From Bacteroidota bacterium (GTDB lineage: Bacteria > Bacteroidota > Bacteroidia > B-17B0 > Aurantibacillaceae), in contig CANFTW010000007.1 in NCBI GenBank assembly GCA_947450025.1, positions 124,001-188,000 on the forward strand: DNA of 64,000 nucleotides. The letters run 5' to 3'. Below, in pieces: positions 9,023 through 17,139 of this stretch (position 1 is its first letter; each line of letters starts with the position of its first letter). The position numbers were made by a program, and so were the translations under genes. Under the pieces are notes generated by a model. It was not told the origin of the DNA. It was given only the letters and a program-made list of their open reading frames with translations, and did no database searches.

Positions 9023-10171
9023 ATGAAAAAACCGGCTGTTGTATTTATTTTTAGTTTTTTATGGCTTTTTGGTGTTTCACAATCAACTGTGGTTGATAGT
9101 ATTTACTCAGGAGGGATATATCGTAATTACAGATTGTATATTCCAGCAGCCTATAATGGATTAAGCGCAAGGCCTTTAATATTAAATTTGCATGGTTATA
9201 CCAGCAATGCTAGTCAACAACAATTATATAGCAATTTTATGCCGATTGCCGACACGGCTAATTTTTTAATGGTATATCCCAATGGCACTTTATTATCAGG
9301 ACAACCATTTTGGAATGCAGGCATTTCTTCAACTTTAGTCAATGATATTAATTTTTTATCCAATTTAATGGATTCGTTAAGAACTCAATATAATATTGAT
9401 GTGAATAGCATTTATTCAACAGGAATGAGCAATGGTGGGTTTATGAGTCATACCTTAGCCTGCGAATTAAGTCATCGTATTGCTGCTATCGCTTCAGTGA
9501 CAGGTAGTATTTTTAATACGCAATATGGTAGTTTGTGTCATCCGTCTCGACCAGTGCCTGTTATGCAAATTCATGGAACCTCTGATCCAACGGTACCTTA
9601 CGCAGGAAATAGTGCTCAAGCGATGATGCCGATTGATTCAGTTGTAAATTATTGGGTTACAAAAAACGGATGTAATCCTATCCCTTTTTTTGCAGCTATC
9701 CCAAATAGTAATACTTCAGATGGTTGCACTGCCGAACATTATGTTTATTCTGGTGGTTACTCAGGCAGTAGCGTTGAATTATATAAAATTATTGGAGGAA
9801 CACATACATGGCCAGGCTTTCCTTTAGGAGGTGTTGGAACTAATCTAGATATCAATGCTTCAAAAGAGATTTGGCGTTTTTTTAGACAATATAAATTGAA
9901 TCAATTAACCTCGGTGAATGAAATCAATCAACAATCCTTACATTTTTTAATGTACCCAAATCCGGCACAAACTATTTTACACGTTGAAATGGATATTTTA
10001 TCAGATGCTTTGATTGAATATCAATTATATAATGTTTTGGGAGAAATTGTTTTATCTGAAGAAACAGCTCGTCAGCAAATTAATATGACTGATTTACCAT
10101 CTGGAATGTATACCTTGCAAGTATTACAGAATCATCAAGCATTAGTCAAAGCAAAATTAGTAAAAGAGTAA
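9023..10171 (+). CDS. Secreted CE1-like esterase (PHB depolymerase/feruloyl esterase fold) with T9SS type-A sorting domain
   Basis: 382 residues. A signal peptide (about residues 1-19) leads into an alpha/beta hydrolase. The oxyanion region is LNLHGYTSN, the nucleophile is Ser136 in GMSNGG, and the probable acid and base are Asp188 (HGTSDPTVPY) and His261 (GGTHTWPG). Residues about 310-382 form a T9SS type-A C-terminal domain beginning LYPNP-like (MYPNPAQTILHVEM) and ending KAKLVKE, so it is exported through the type IX system to the surface or medium. CE1-like esterases act on polyester or on acyl/feruloyl groups of plant polysaccharides; the substrate cannot be told from sequence. It is monocistronic. 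Confidence 0.85.
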   Translation: MKKPAVVFIFSFLWLFGVSQSTVVDSIYSGGIYRNYRLYIPAAYNGLSARPLILNLHGYTSNASQQQLYSNFMPIADTANFLMVYPNGTLLSGQPFWNAGISSTLVNDINFLSNLMDSLRTQYNIDVNSIYSTGMSNGGFMSHTLACELSHRIAAIASVTGSIFNTQYGSLCHPSRPVPVMQIHGTSDPTVPYAGNSAQAMMPIDSVVNYWVTKNGCNPIPFFAAIPNSNTSDGCTAEHYVYSGGYSGSSVELYKIIGGTHTWPGFPLGGVGTNLDINASKEIWRFFRQYKLNQLTSVNEINQQSLHFLMYPNPAQTILHVEMDILSDALIEYQLYNVLGEIVLSEETARQQINMTDLPSGMYTLQVLQNHQALVKAKLVKE

Positions 10172-10172
10172 A

Positions 10173-10187
10173 TGTAAAATATTTACA
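10173..10187. repeat. Short inverted repeat upstream of the Nramp-like gene
   Basis: TGTAAA-ATA-TTTACA: perfect 6-bp arms around 3 nt, in the 65-bp gap between the esterase stop and the Nramp-like start. There is no T-tract, so it is not a typical terminator. Its size fits a dimeric repressor or activator site. No regulator has been identified. Confidence 0.35.
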
Positions 10188-10236
10188 GAGCGTTGTTTGA
10201 ATTTTTAATTACACCCGTTTATTTATCTATTATAAA

Positions 10237-11508
10237 ATGACTACGAAAAGTAATAGTACAATTTCAAAAATCAAACAAGCGTTTCGCACCATTGGACCCG
10301 GTTTAGTAACCGGAGCAAGTGATGATGATCCATCTGGTATTGCAACGTATTCGCAAGCAGGCGCACAATTCGGATTATCAACTTTATGGACATCTATCGT
10401 AGCCTTCCCTTTAATGGCTGCAATACAACAAATGTGTGCACGTATTGGTATTGTTACCTCTCAAGGTTTAACAGGAACGCTAAAAAAACATTATCCTAAA
10501 CCTATTTTATATTTGATGTTGTTATTTAGTTTTCCGGCTATTGTTATGAATATAGGTGCTGATATTGCAGGAATGGGAGCTGTGGGTAATTTACTATTTC
10601 CTAGTATTGATGCCACTTTTTTTAGTGTATTTTTTACTGTTCTATTGTTAGGTTTAATAATTTATTTACCTTATCAAAAAATAGCTTCCGTATTAAAATA
10701 TTTATGTGTGGTGATGTTGGTATATTTTATTGTACCTTTTTTATATCATCAAGATATTTCTAATATTTTAAAATCAACATTTATCCCTACTATAAAATTT
10801 GATAAGGATTTTTTAGCGATTTTGGTTGGCATTTTAGGCACAACCATATCACCGTATTTATTTTTTTGGCAAGCATCTGTTGAAGTAGAAGAGATGAAGC
10901 ATAAGAAAAAGCATATTGTGGTAAATAAAAAAATGATTCATGACATGAAACAAGATGTTGATTTTGGAATGACGGTCTCCGGTTTTGTGATGTATTTTAT
11001 TATTCTTACTACAGGCACGGTTTTGTTTAATGGTGGCGTTCATCAAATCGACACGGTTGAACAGGCTGCTATGGCTTTAAAACCCTTAGCTGGTAATTTA
11101 GCCTATTTATTATTTGCGGTAGGCGTTATTGGTACAGGTTTAATTGCAATCCCTGTTTTAAGTGGTTCTTTATCTTACATTTTTACAGAAACCTTTGGAT
11201 GGGAGCAAGGCTTAGATAAAAAATTTCATGAAGCAAAAGGCTTTTATGTGATTATTGCCATTTCTTTAATATTAGGACTTTCTATGAATTATATAGGCAT
11301 TTCTCCGATTAAGGCGTTAATTTTTACGGCCATTTTATATGGTATAACGGCACCTGTATTAATTGCTATTATTCTTCATATATCAAATAATAAAGCAATT
11401 ATGGGTGAGTATGTGAATACAAGACTAGCAAATATATTAGGCTTTTTAGCACTTTTGATTATGGCTGTAGCCGCAGGACTTTTAATCTATTTTCAGTTTG
11501 TAGGATAG
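10237..11508 (+). CDS. Nramp-family divalent metal transporter homologue with non-canonical metal-site residues
   Basis: 423 residues with about 11 hydrophobic segments. The N-terminal conserved stretch GPGLVTGASDDDPSGIATY and overall layout place it in the Nramp (SLC11/COG1914) family. The TM1 metal-binding motif DPGN of canonical Nramps is DPSG here (Asp31-Gly34). The TM6 motif with a metal-binding Met (xMPH) is ISPY (Ser205, Pro206, Tyr207). Loss of the selective Met and change of Asn suggest a different ion preference, such as Mg or Mn or something not yet assigned; that is inference. It is not safe to call it MntH. A TGTAAA-N3-TTTACA repeat lies about 50 nt upstream. Confidence 0.8.
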   Translation: MTTKSNSTISKIKQAFRTIGPGLVTGASDDDPSGIATYSQAGAQFGLSTLWTSIVAFPLMAAIQQMCARIGIVTSQGLTGTLKKHYPKPILYLMLLFSFPAIVMNIGADIAGMGAVGNLLFPSIDATFFSVFFTVLLLGLIIYLPYQKIASVLKYLCVVMLVYFIVPFLYHQDISNILKSTFIPTIKFDKDFLAILVGILGTTISPYLFFWQASVEVEEMKHKKKHIVVNKKMIHDMKQDVDFGMTVSGFVMYFIILTTGTVLFNGGVHQIDTVEQAAMALKPLAGNLAYLLFAVGVIGTGLIAIPVLSGSLSYIFTETFGWEQGLDKKFHEAKGFYVIIAISLILGLSMNYIGISPIKALIFTAILYGITAPVLIAIILHISNNKAIMGEYVNTRLANILGFLALLIMAVAAGLLIYFQFVG

Positions 11509-11514
11509 TTGTTT

Positions 11515-12312
11515 TTAAAATTTTAAAACAAACTGTTCTTTGAATTTGTGTTCAGTTCTAAAAAATACAATTCCCATATAAAATAAATCTAAACTTAAGG
11601 TCACTTCTGGATGATTTGAAATTTCTTGCCAAGCCTGTTGCATACCATCGCTCCAATAAATGTCGTCGAAAATAAAAATGGATTGCGAGGTTTTTTTCTC
11701 AAGAGCCATATTAAAGTAACGCATGGTTGATTCATAAGTGTGGTTACCATCAATGTACAAAAAATCAACAGAGGATAGGGATGATAAAAGTTTAGGAAAT
11801 GCATCGTTAAAATTCCCTTCAATAGAGTGGATATTATTTAGGTTATGTTGAACAAATAATGAGCTTGAAAATTTTTTCAAATTAGGACAGCCTTCAATGG
11901 TGTATACTTGAGAAGAAGAAGATGCTTTTGCTAAATACATGGTCGTTAATCCAACAGAGGTACCTAATTCAATAATGGTGTTAGGTTTAAAATGATTAAC
12001 CAATCGGTATAAAAACTCAGCTTGTTTTTTTGAAGCAATTCCATGATTTGTGATGTCAGAAATTTTCCGAGTTTTAGTTTGACCGATGTTAGATAATTTT
12101 TTTGATCCAGCACCTAAATCTGTAAATTCAATTAATGATTGATTTAACAGTAATTGTTGTCGTAGTGTGTGTAAGTGAATGAAATCTTGAAATGGATATT
12201 CATTTTTAATGAATTCCATATAAAAATGATACACAAATGGCGAATGTAAATCGTGTTCTGTAAACGAAGTTAGTTGGTAATTAATGTATTTTAAAATCGT
12301 TTTAAGCCTCAT
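11515..12312 (-). CDS. Class I SAM-dependent methyltransferase
   Basis: 265 residues from the ATG at 12312; an upstream TTG at 12330 would overlap the preceding gene. The Rossmann motif I is TIIELGTSVGLTTMYLA, followed by an acidic loop VYTIEGCP and SVDFLYIDGNHTYEST. The DGNH(T)YE block is typical of the Methyltransf_24/O-methyltransferase group that includes sugar and catechol O-methyltransferases. No signal or membrane segment is visible, so it is cytoplasmic. Its start lies two bases after the stop of the HTTM membrane protein, implying translational coupling and perhaps a shared pathway. Substrate unknown. Confidence 0.8.
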   Translation of the reverse strand: MRLKTILKYINYQLTSFTEHDLHSPFVYHFYMEFIKNEYPFQDFIHLHTLRQQLLLNQSLIEFTDLGAGSKKLSNIGQTKTRKISDITNHGIASKKQAEFLYRLVNHFKPNTIIELGTSVGLTTMYLAKASSSSQVYTIEGCPNLKKFSSSLFVQHNLNNIHSIEGNFNDAFPKLLSSLSSVDFLYIDGNHTYESTMRYFNMALEKKTSQSIFIFDDIYWSDGMQQAWQEISNHPEVTLSLDLFYMGIVFFRTEHKFKEQFVLKF

Positions 12313-12314
12313 GA

Positions 12315-13691
12315 TTAATGATCTTGACAATTACAAACAGCAGTTTTTACAATGGGTTTAGTTTCATAATTAGGCAAACTCGTTTCTTTCATAAAGAAAA
12401 TGGTTAAATCAGAAATATAATTTTCAGGATGTTCTTTATTCCATTTCTTTAATAAATAGTGGCAATAAAAAGGTCGCATGTAATTATTGTTGTTAAAGGT
12501 ATAATTCTCCTGAAACTTTCTCCATCGATCACTTTCAAATTCACAAACCATGGGTGTTGGTTTATCAAAAGACACCGTTGGTTGATTGTGTTTTATGTCG
12601 ATGTATTGATGTTTTTTGTTAAAACCACTATATACAAACCATCCATCATCTTTTAAAATAAATGGAGAAAACATTCCCCAGTTTTGCTCTAAACGAAACA
12701 TTTTTCCATAGCTCACAATTGTTGGTTCAAGTGCATAAGGGAATTTTTTTATGCTTCCTAAATTCATCATTAAACAAAATAGGATAATAGCAATAATGAA
12801 ATAATTTTTAAACGTGTAAAAGAGTTGTAATAAAAAAGAAGGTGCTGTTTCTTCTGTCTTATTTGTAGGTTGAGTTGGATTTTTATAAAGGTGTTTTTCA
12901 AACCAATCCATCAATGAGGAGGGGAGCATACCGATAAGCGAAACAATACCAATGATATAAAATAAACCGACGTATAACGTATTCATGATTGCTAAAAACA
13001 TGCACAAATAGCATAGGATACCAAATACACGAACAGCTTTAGGCACCAATGGTATAATAATAAAAATAGGAGCAAGCAGCTCAATATAAAATACCACAAA
13101 GGTGAGTATTTTAAGAAGTGTTGGAAATTGATAAATAAAAGTTCCTAAGGGTAATCTAATTTGATCTAAACTTAAGGCATAATATAATGCTGTGCCTTCT
13201 GAACGCCACTCGGGAGAGGTTTTTAGTAACGCTGAAAAAAAGAAAATGGAAAAGGGAACTAACATATAGCCAATGTTGGCTAATGAAAAATAACGAGTAG
13301 AATACTCTGATTTTTTTAAAATAGAGTATCGTTCACCCCATGGCAATAAGATAGCCCAAAATAAAAGAAGTCTTAATAAATCATCACCCCCTTGTAGGAT
13401 AAAAGGATTTCTATTTTGAATAGAGGTAAGGAACACCCAACAAACAAATGTCAGTAATCGTGTTCTGTATCCTATTAACAGTAATATTACACAAAAAGCA
13501 TTTAAAATAAACAGACTAATTTGCCACCATAAATCACCACTTAAGGCATGAAATGAAAAGTATACTGAACTCCAATTATACTGTTTTAAGGTGGTAATAG
13601 GTAATACGCCTTCATTCGTAAAAAATGCCCTAATCGATAGTGAGCGAATACATAAATCAATCAATAAAATGAGACTGACACCTATACGCAT
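12315..13691 (-). CDS. HTTM-domain integral membrane protein (vitamin K-dependent gamma-carboxylase-like)
   Basis: 458 residues with many membrane segments up to about residue 310, then a soluble tail. The pattern at the N-terminus (RIGVSLILLIDLCIRS ... FFTNEGVLP) and the middle motif NRNPFILQGGDDLLRLLLFW are characteristic of HTTM proteins, which share the membrane fold of vitamin K-dependent gamma-carboxylase. Most bacterial members are uncharacterised. The tail ends with a Cys-x-Cys (AVCNCQDH). The frame stays open for about 30 codons upstream of this ATG, and the residues there (LDLRALGI) also fit the family, so the true start may be earlier at a non-standard codon. It is followed immediately by the methyltransferase gene. 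Confidence 0.8.
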   Translation of the reverse strand: MRIGVSLILLIDLCIRSLSIRAFFTNEGVLPITTLKQYNWSSVYFSFHALSGDLWWQISLFILNAFCVILLLIGYRTRLLTFVCWVFLTSIQNRNPFILQGGDDLLRLLLFWAILLPWGERYSILKKSEYSTRYFSLANIGYMLVPFSIFFFSALLKTSPEWRSEGTALYYALSLDQIRLPLGTFIYQFPTLLKILTFVVFYIELLAPIFIIIPLVPKAVRVFGILCYLCMFLAIMNTLYVGLFYIIGIVSLIGMLPSSLMDWFEKHLYKNPTQPTNKTEETAPSFLLQLFYTFKNYFIIAIILFCLMMNLGSIKKFPYALEPTIVSYGKMFRLEQNWGMFSPFILKDDGWFVYSGFNKKHQYIDIKHNQPTVSFDKPTPMVCEFESDRWRKFQENYTFNNNNYMRPFYCHYLLKKWNKEHPENYISDLTIFFMKETSLPNYETKPIVKTAVCNCQDH

Positions 13692-13765
13692 GATTCCTAG
13701 CGCTCTCAGGTCAAGAGTATAAGATTCTTTTACGCGATTAATTATGTGATAAAATGTTTTCGTAA

Positions 13766-13797
13766 ATAAAAAAGGCTCTGCTTATATGCAGAGCCTT
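13766..13797 (-). terminator. Rho-independent terminator of the small lipoprotein gene
   Basis: The hairpin AAGGCTCTGC-TTATAT-GCAGAGCCTT is followed on the minus strand by a run of six T. It sits just after the stop of the lipoprotein gene at 13818 and upstream of the HTTM gene, separating the two units. Confidence 0.85.
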
Positions 13798-13817
13798 AAA
13801 ATTAATATTCTTTATGA

Positions 13818-14384
13818 TTATAAACAACCAACTTGTCCAGTAACTGTTACTGAATAGAATGTGCCAGGAGCTTTATAACATGCAATATTTGTAAATGATG
13901 CAGTAATACTTGTTCCTGAGATTGTTACAGTTACCGAGCCACCACCAGAAGAATACCAAGTACTTCCTGCATCTTGGCTAGGAGGATTTGTAATCGTCAT
14001 AAATGCTTTTCCTGGAGCTAATTGACCGCTAGTTCCAACTAATTGGTATGTACCAGCTGTTGGAGGCGTGAAAAAACAAAGTGATATGGTGGTTGATGTA
14101 CTATTGTTAACATTGGTTAAACATGTTTGACCAGTTTGACAACCAGAGCTAAACCAAGTAGCGTCACCTACATTGGTAATACTAGAATTTTGTTGAGTAG
14201 AAGTTGTAGCAACTGTACCAGTAGTCGTAACATTAGTAATGTTAGGGTTATTACCTGTACCACTAGATGCTTCATCTTTATAGGTAGGTGTAATCGCATC
14301 GTTGTCATTTTTTGATTTACAAGAAATAAAAAGGATACTTCCTACTACAAATATTGAAAGGGCTGATAAAATGATTTTTTTCAT
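13818..14384 (-). CDS. Small Thr/Ser-rich lipoprotein of unknown function
   Basis: 188 residues. The N-terminus MKKIILSALSIFVVGSILF is a signal peptide ending in a lipobox-like FISC (Cys22), followed by KSKNDND, so it is likely lipidated; a Lys/Ser start after the Cys is common for Bacteroidota lipoproteins. The mature part is rich in Thr, Ser and Gly and looks like a small all-beta domain. It contains four further Cys (SGCQTGQTCLTN, ISLCFF, NIACYKAP) and ends GQVGCL. I do not recognise a family. It has its own terminator. Confidence 0.7.
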   Translation of the reverse strand: MKKIILSALSIFVVGSILFISCKSKNDNDAITPTYKDEASSGTGNNPNITNVTTTGTVATTSTQQNSSITNVGDATWFSSGCQTGQTCLTNVNNSTSTTISLCFFTPPTAGTYQLVGTSGQLAPGKAFMTITNPPSQDAGSTWYSSGGGSVTVTISGTSITASFTNIACYKAPGTFYSVTVTGQVGCL

Positions 14385-14468
14385 TTTTGGTTTTTTTTAT
14401 TATCAAATATATATACTATTAATATAATTTCCAAATAGTTACACTCAAAGGTTAGTCACATTGAATAG

Positions 14469-15638
14469 TTAATAAAACACTTTGCCTTGTTTTACCATTT
14501 GTTTTAGAAGAACACAAGCTCTATATCTGTCCTCTTCATAATCTTGATAAAGAGTATTTAAAGTATTTAAAACATTAGCAAGTCCAATTTCTTCGCCCCA
14601 TGCTAAAAGCCCTTGAGGATAATTCACACCTTTTGCCATGGCTAAGTCAATATCCTTAACAGAAGCAATGCCTAAATAATTGGTATCAATAGCTTCGTTA
14701 ATTAATAAACAAATTATTCGATTGACTATATATTTCGCTAAAACATCATCTTTTTTAGGTTCAGGTAAAATCGCTCCTTCTCTATAATCATAAAATCCAC
14801 GAAGTGTTTTTTTACCCAAAAATTTGGCTTCTAGTAAACGCTTTTGTGTTAAAGAGGGTTTAAAACGAGGGTCGTAATAAAATTGTTTCCATACAGTTTC
14901 TGTGACCACATAATTCACATCGTGTCCAATGAGATCCATTAATTCAAATGGCCCCATTTTAAATCCTCCAAATTCACGCATAGCCCAATCAATGGTAGCC
15001 ATATCAGCAATTTGTTCATCATAAATACGAAGCGCTTCGCTATAAAATGGTCTTGCAACACGATTGACAATAAAGCCAGGTGTGTCTTTAGCCATAACCG
15101 TTACTTTGCCCCAGCTATTAATAAGTTCCTGACATTGTTTAGCAATTTCTATATCGGTAGCAACACTCGGAATTATTTCTACCAAAGGCATTAAGGTTGC
15201 TGGATTAAAGAAATGAATGCCAATTACTTTTTCTGGTTTTTGACAAGCAGATGCAATAGAAGTGATGGATAAGGAAGAGGTGTTGGAAGCCAATACGCAT
15301 TTTGCTGACGTAATGTTTTCTAATTCTTTAAATACCGTTTGTTTCACTTCACTATTTTCAACAATAGCTTCAATAACTAAATCACAAGATTTAAAATCTT
15401 GAATTTGGTTAGAGTAGGTGGTTAAACTTAAAATTGATTGCGCTTTTTCGGCAGTAATCTTTTGTTTTTCAACTAATTTATTTAACGAATTAGTTAAGCT
15501 AAGTTTAGCTTTTTCAAGTGCTGCTGAATTAGTATCGTATACAATGGTTTTATGTCCTGCAGTTGCTGCAACTTGAGCGATGCCACTTCCCATAGCGCCA
15601 GAACCTACGATACCAATGATGGAATTTTTTGAGAACAT
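14469..15638 (-). CDS. 3-hydroxyacyl-CoA dehydrogenase, NAD-binding
   Basis: 389 residues, with one N-terminal Rossmann domain and two copies of the C-terminal 3HCDH domain (about 187-285 and 300-385). The NAD loop is VGSGAMGSGIAQ (from residue 11), and the catalytic His142 lies in GIHFFNPATLMPLVEII with its Glu partner downstream. It oxidises L-3-hydroxyacyl-CoA to 3-ketoacyl-CoA in beta-oxidation, or acts in butanoate or phenylacetate pathways. No thiolase or enoyl-CoA hydratase is adjacent, so the pathway is open. It lies 4 bp after the choice-of-anchor-B gene on the same strand, probably co-transcribed. Confidence 0.9.
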   Translation of the reverse strand: MFSKNSIIGIVGSGAMGSGIAQVAATAGHKTIVYDTNSAALEKAKLSLTNSLNKLVEKQKITAEKAQSILSLTTYSNQIQDFKSCDLVIEAIVENSEVKQTVFKELENITSAKCVLASNTSSLSITSIASACQKPEKVIGIHFFNPATLMPLVEIIPSVATDIEIAKQCQELINSWGKVTVMAKDTPGFIVNRVARPFYSEALRIYDEQIADMATIDWAMREFGGFKMGPFELMDLIGHDVNYVVTETVWKQFYYDPRFKPSLTQKRLLEAKFLGKKTLRGFYDYREGAILPEPKKDDVLAKYIVNRIICLLINEAIDTNYLGIASVKDIDLAMAKGVNYPQGLLAWGEEIGLANVLNTLNTLYQDYEEDRYRACVLLKQMVKQGKVFY

Positions 15639-15642
15639 ATAT

Positions 15643-17079
15643 TTAGTGCTTAATAATTATTTTTTTAGTTTCATTTATGGAGACACCTTTTAGTGTGATA
15701 AAGTAACATCCATTATTTAGATGACGCGTATTAATGGTGATTTTATCAAAGTCATCTTTTGCAGTTAAGGTTTGCTCTTCAACATGATTTCCCAAAATAT
15801 CTGTAATAGTGTATGTCATTTGCTGATGATATTGATTAGCAATTATACAAGTAATGTCATCAGAAGATGGATTTGGGTATACTGAAAACAAAGATCCAAA
15901 AGTTGTTTTATCCTTTATCCCTAAAGAGTTTTTATAAATAGCATCTCCATCTAAAATAAAAATACCGTTTTGCATATCGCAAGCAATAATGATTTTACTT
16001 GGCAAATAGGGGTAAGCCCCCCAATTTCCTCTATAAGCACTGGTACTAAAATTATCATTCACGCCATGTTGTGGATGGGTATCAAAATATCCATGAATAC
16101 TAGTATTGCTAGGATTAGAAATATCATATAGGTAAAGACCATCTTGGTAGGTGCTTATCCAACACCAATTATTACCAATAATATACGGATTGTGTGGAGT
16201 CGCTAAAGCATGAGAATTAATCGTGTCAACAACGGTTATGTTATTTAAATTACTGACATCAATAACTTTTGCTGGTAAAGACGCGGGAACTTCATCAGCA
16301 AATACAATTGTTTTTCTATCATCAGTTTGCCACGAACTATGATTATATCCATTGTATGCGTAGCCTGTAAACGATTGAATGACAGAAAAAGTATTGGTTG
16401 CTGAATTAAAGGTTAGTACCTGTAATCCTTTCCATCCGGTAGATGCAAAGATGGTATCGTTTCTCACAAACATATCATGAACATAATCAATCACGGTTGA
16501 GTTTACATCATCTTCTAATCGTCTTAAAAGAACTGGCGATTGTGGGTTAGCTAAACTGTATACTCGCATTGGTGATTGATATCCCGTAACGGCATCCTTA
16601 GGGGCTCCGCAATACATTTTATTTTGATCGATAAAAACAGTGTGGCTTAATTCAAATAAAGCATTGCTATCATATACCACATGAACCGAATCGGGAAGAT
16701 ATTGCATGTCGACAATTTGTAAACCGTTGGGTTGACATTGATCACTTACAATATAACAGTAATTTTGATAGGTTTTCATTTCGCGCCATGTGCAACCTGT
16801 GTGTTTAGCTCCCACCGAATCAGAAATTATTGGGGCAGAAGGATTTGTAACATCTATGAAATAAGTTTGTTTACTTGTTCCTACAATAGCATATTCTTTA
16901 TGTTTGGCAGCTTGATACCACCCCCAACAACCTGAATACTTTCTGCTATCGGTACCTGTAAGGTCTGTTTCCGGATCTAAATGTGCTAGTAAGTTCATAT
17001 TTAAACTAGCATAAGTTTGCGCCTTTAGGTAGTTAAATAAACACATAGAGCACACGATGAGAAATAATAATTTTTTCAT
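15643..17079 (-). CDS. Choice-of-anchor B family surface protein with T9SS type-A sorting domain
   Basis: 478 residues. A signal peptide (residues 1-20) is followed by LVIVD-type beta-propeller repeats. The motif CWGWYQ...KEYAIVGTSKQTYFIDVTNP is diagnostic of the choice-of-anchor B family. The C-terminal 75 residues (SVYPNPSSDDITCII ... GCYFITLKG ... IIIKH) form a type-A sorting domain, so it should be exported by T9SS. Function of the family is unknown; propellers of this type usually bind other proteins or glycans. It lies 4 bp upstream of the acyl-CoA dehydrogenase gene, an unexpected pairing. Confidence 0.8.
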   Translation of the reverse strand: MKKLLFLIVCSMCLFNYLKAQTYASLNMNLLAHLDPETDLTGTDSRKYSGCWGWYQAAKHKEYAIVGTSKQTYFIDVTNPSAPIISDSVGAKHTGCTWREMKTYQNYCYIVSDQCQPNGLQIVDMQYLPDSVHVVYDSNALFELSHTVFIDQNKMYCGAPKDAVTGYQSPMRVYSLANPQSPVLLRRLEDDVNSTVIDYVHDMFVRNDTIFASTGWKGLQVLTFNSATNTFSVIQSFTGYAYNGYNHSSWQTDDRKTIVFADEVPASLPAKVIDVSNLNNITVVDTINSHALATPHNPYIIGNNWCWISTYQDGLYLYDISNPSNTSIHGYFDTHPQHGVNDNFSTSAYRGNWGAYPYLPSKIIIACDMQNGIFILDGDAIYKNSLGIKDKTTFGSLFSVYPNPSSDDITCIIANQYHQQMTYTITDILGNHVEEQTLTAKDDFDKITINTRHLNNGCYFITLKGVSINETKKIIIKH

Positions 17080-17139
17080 TAAGGTATTTTAAGTCCTCAC
17101 AAAGTACAAAAAAATAATGGTTTCAAAAAGCATTTATAA

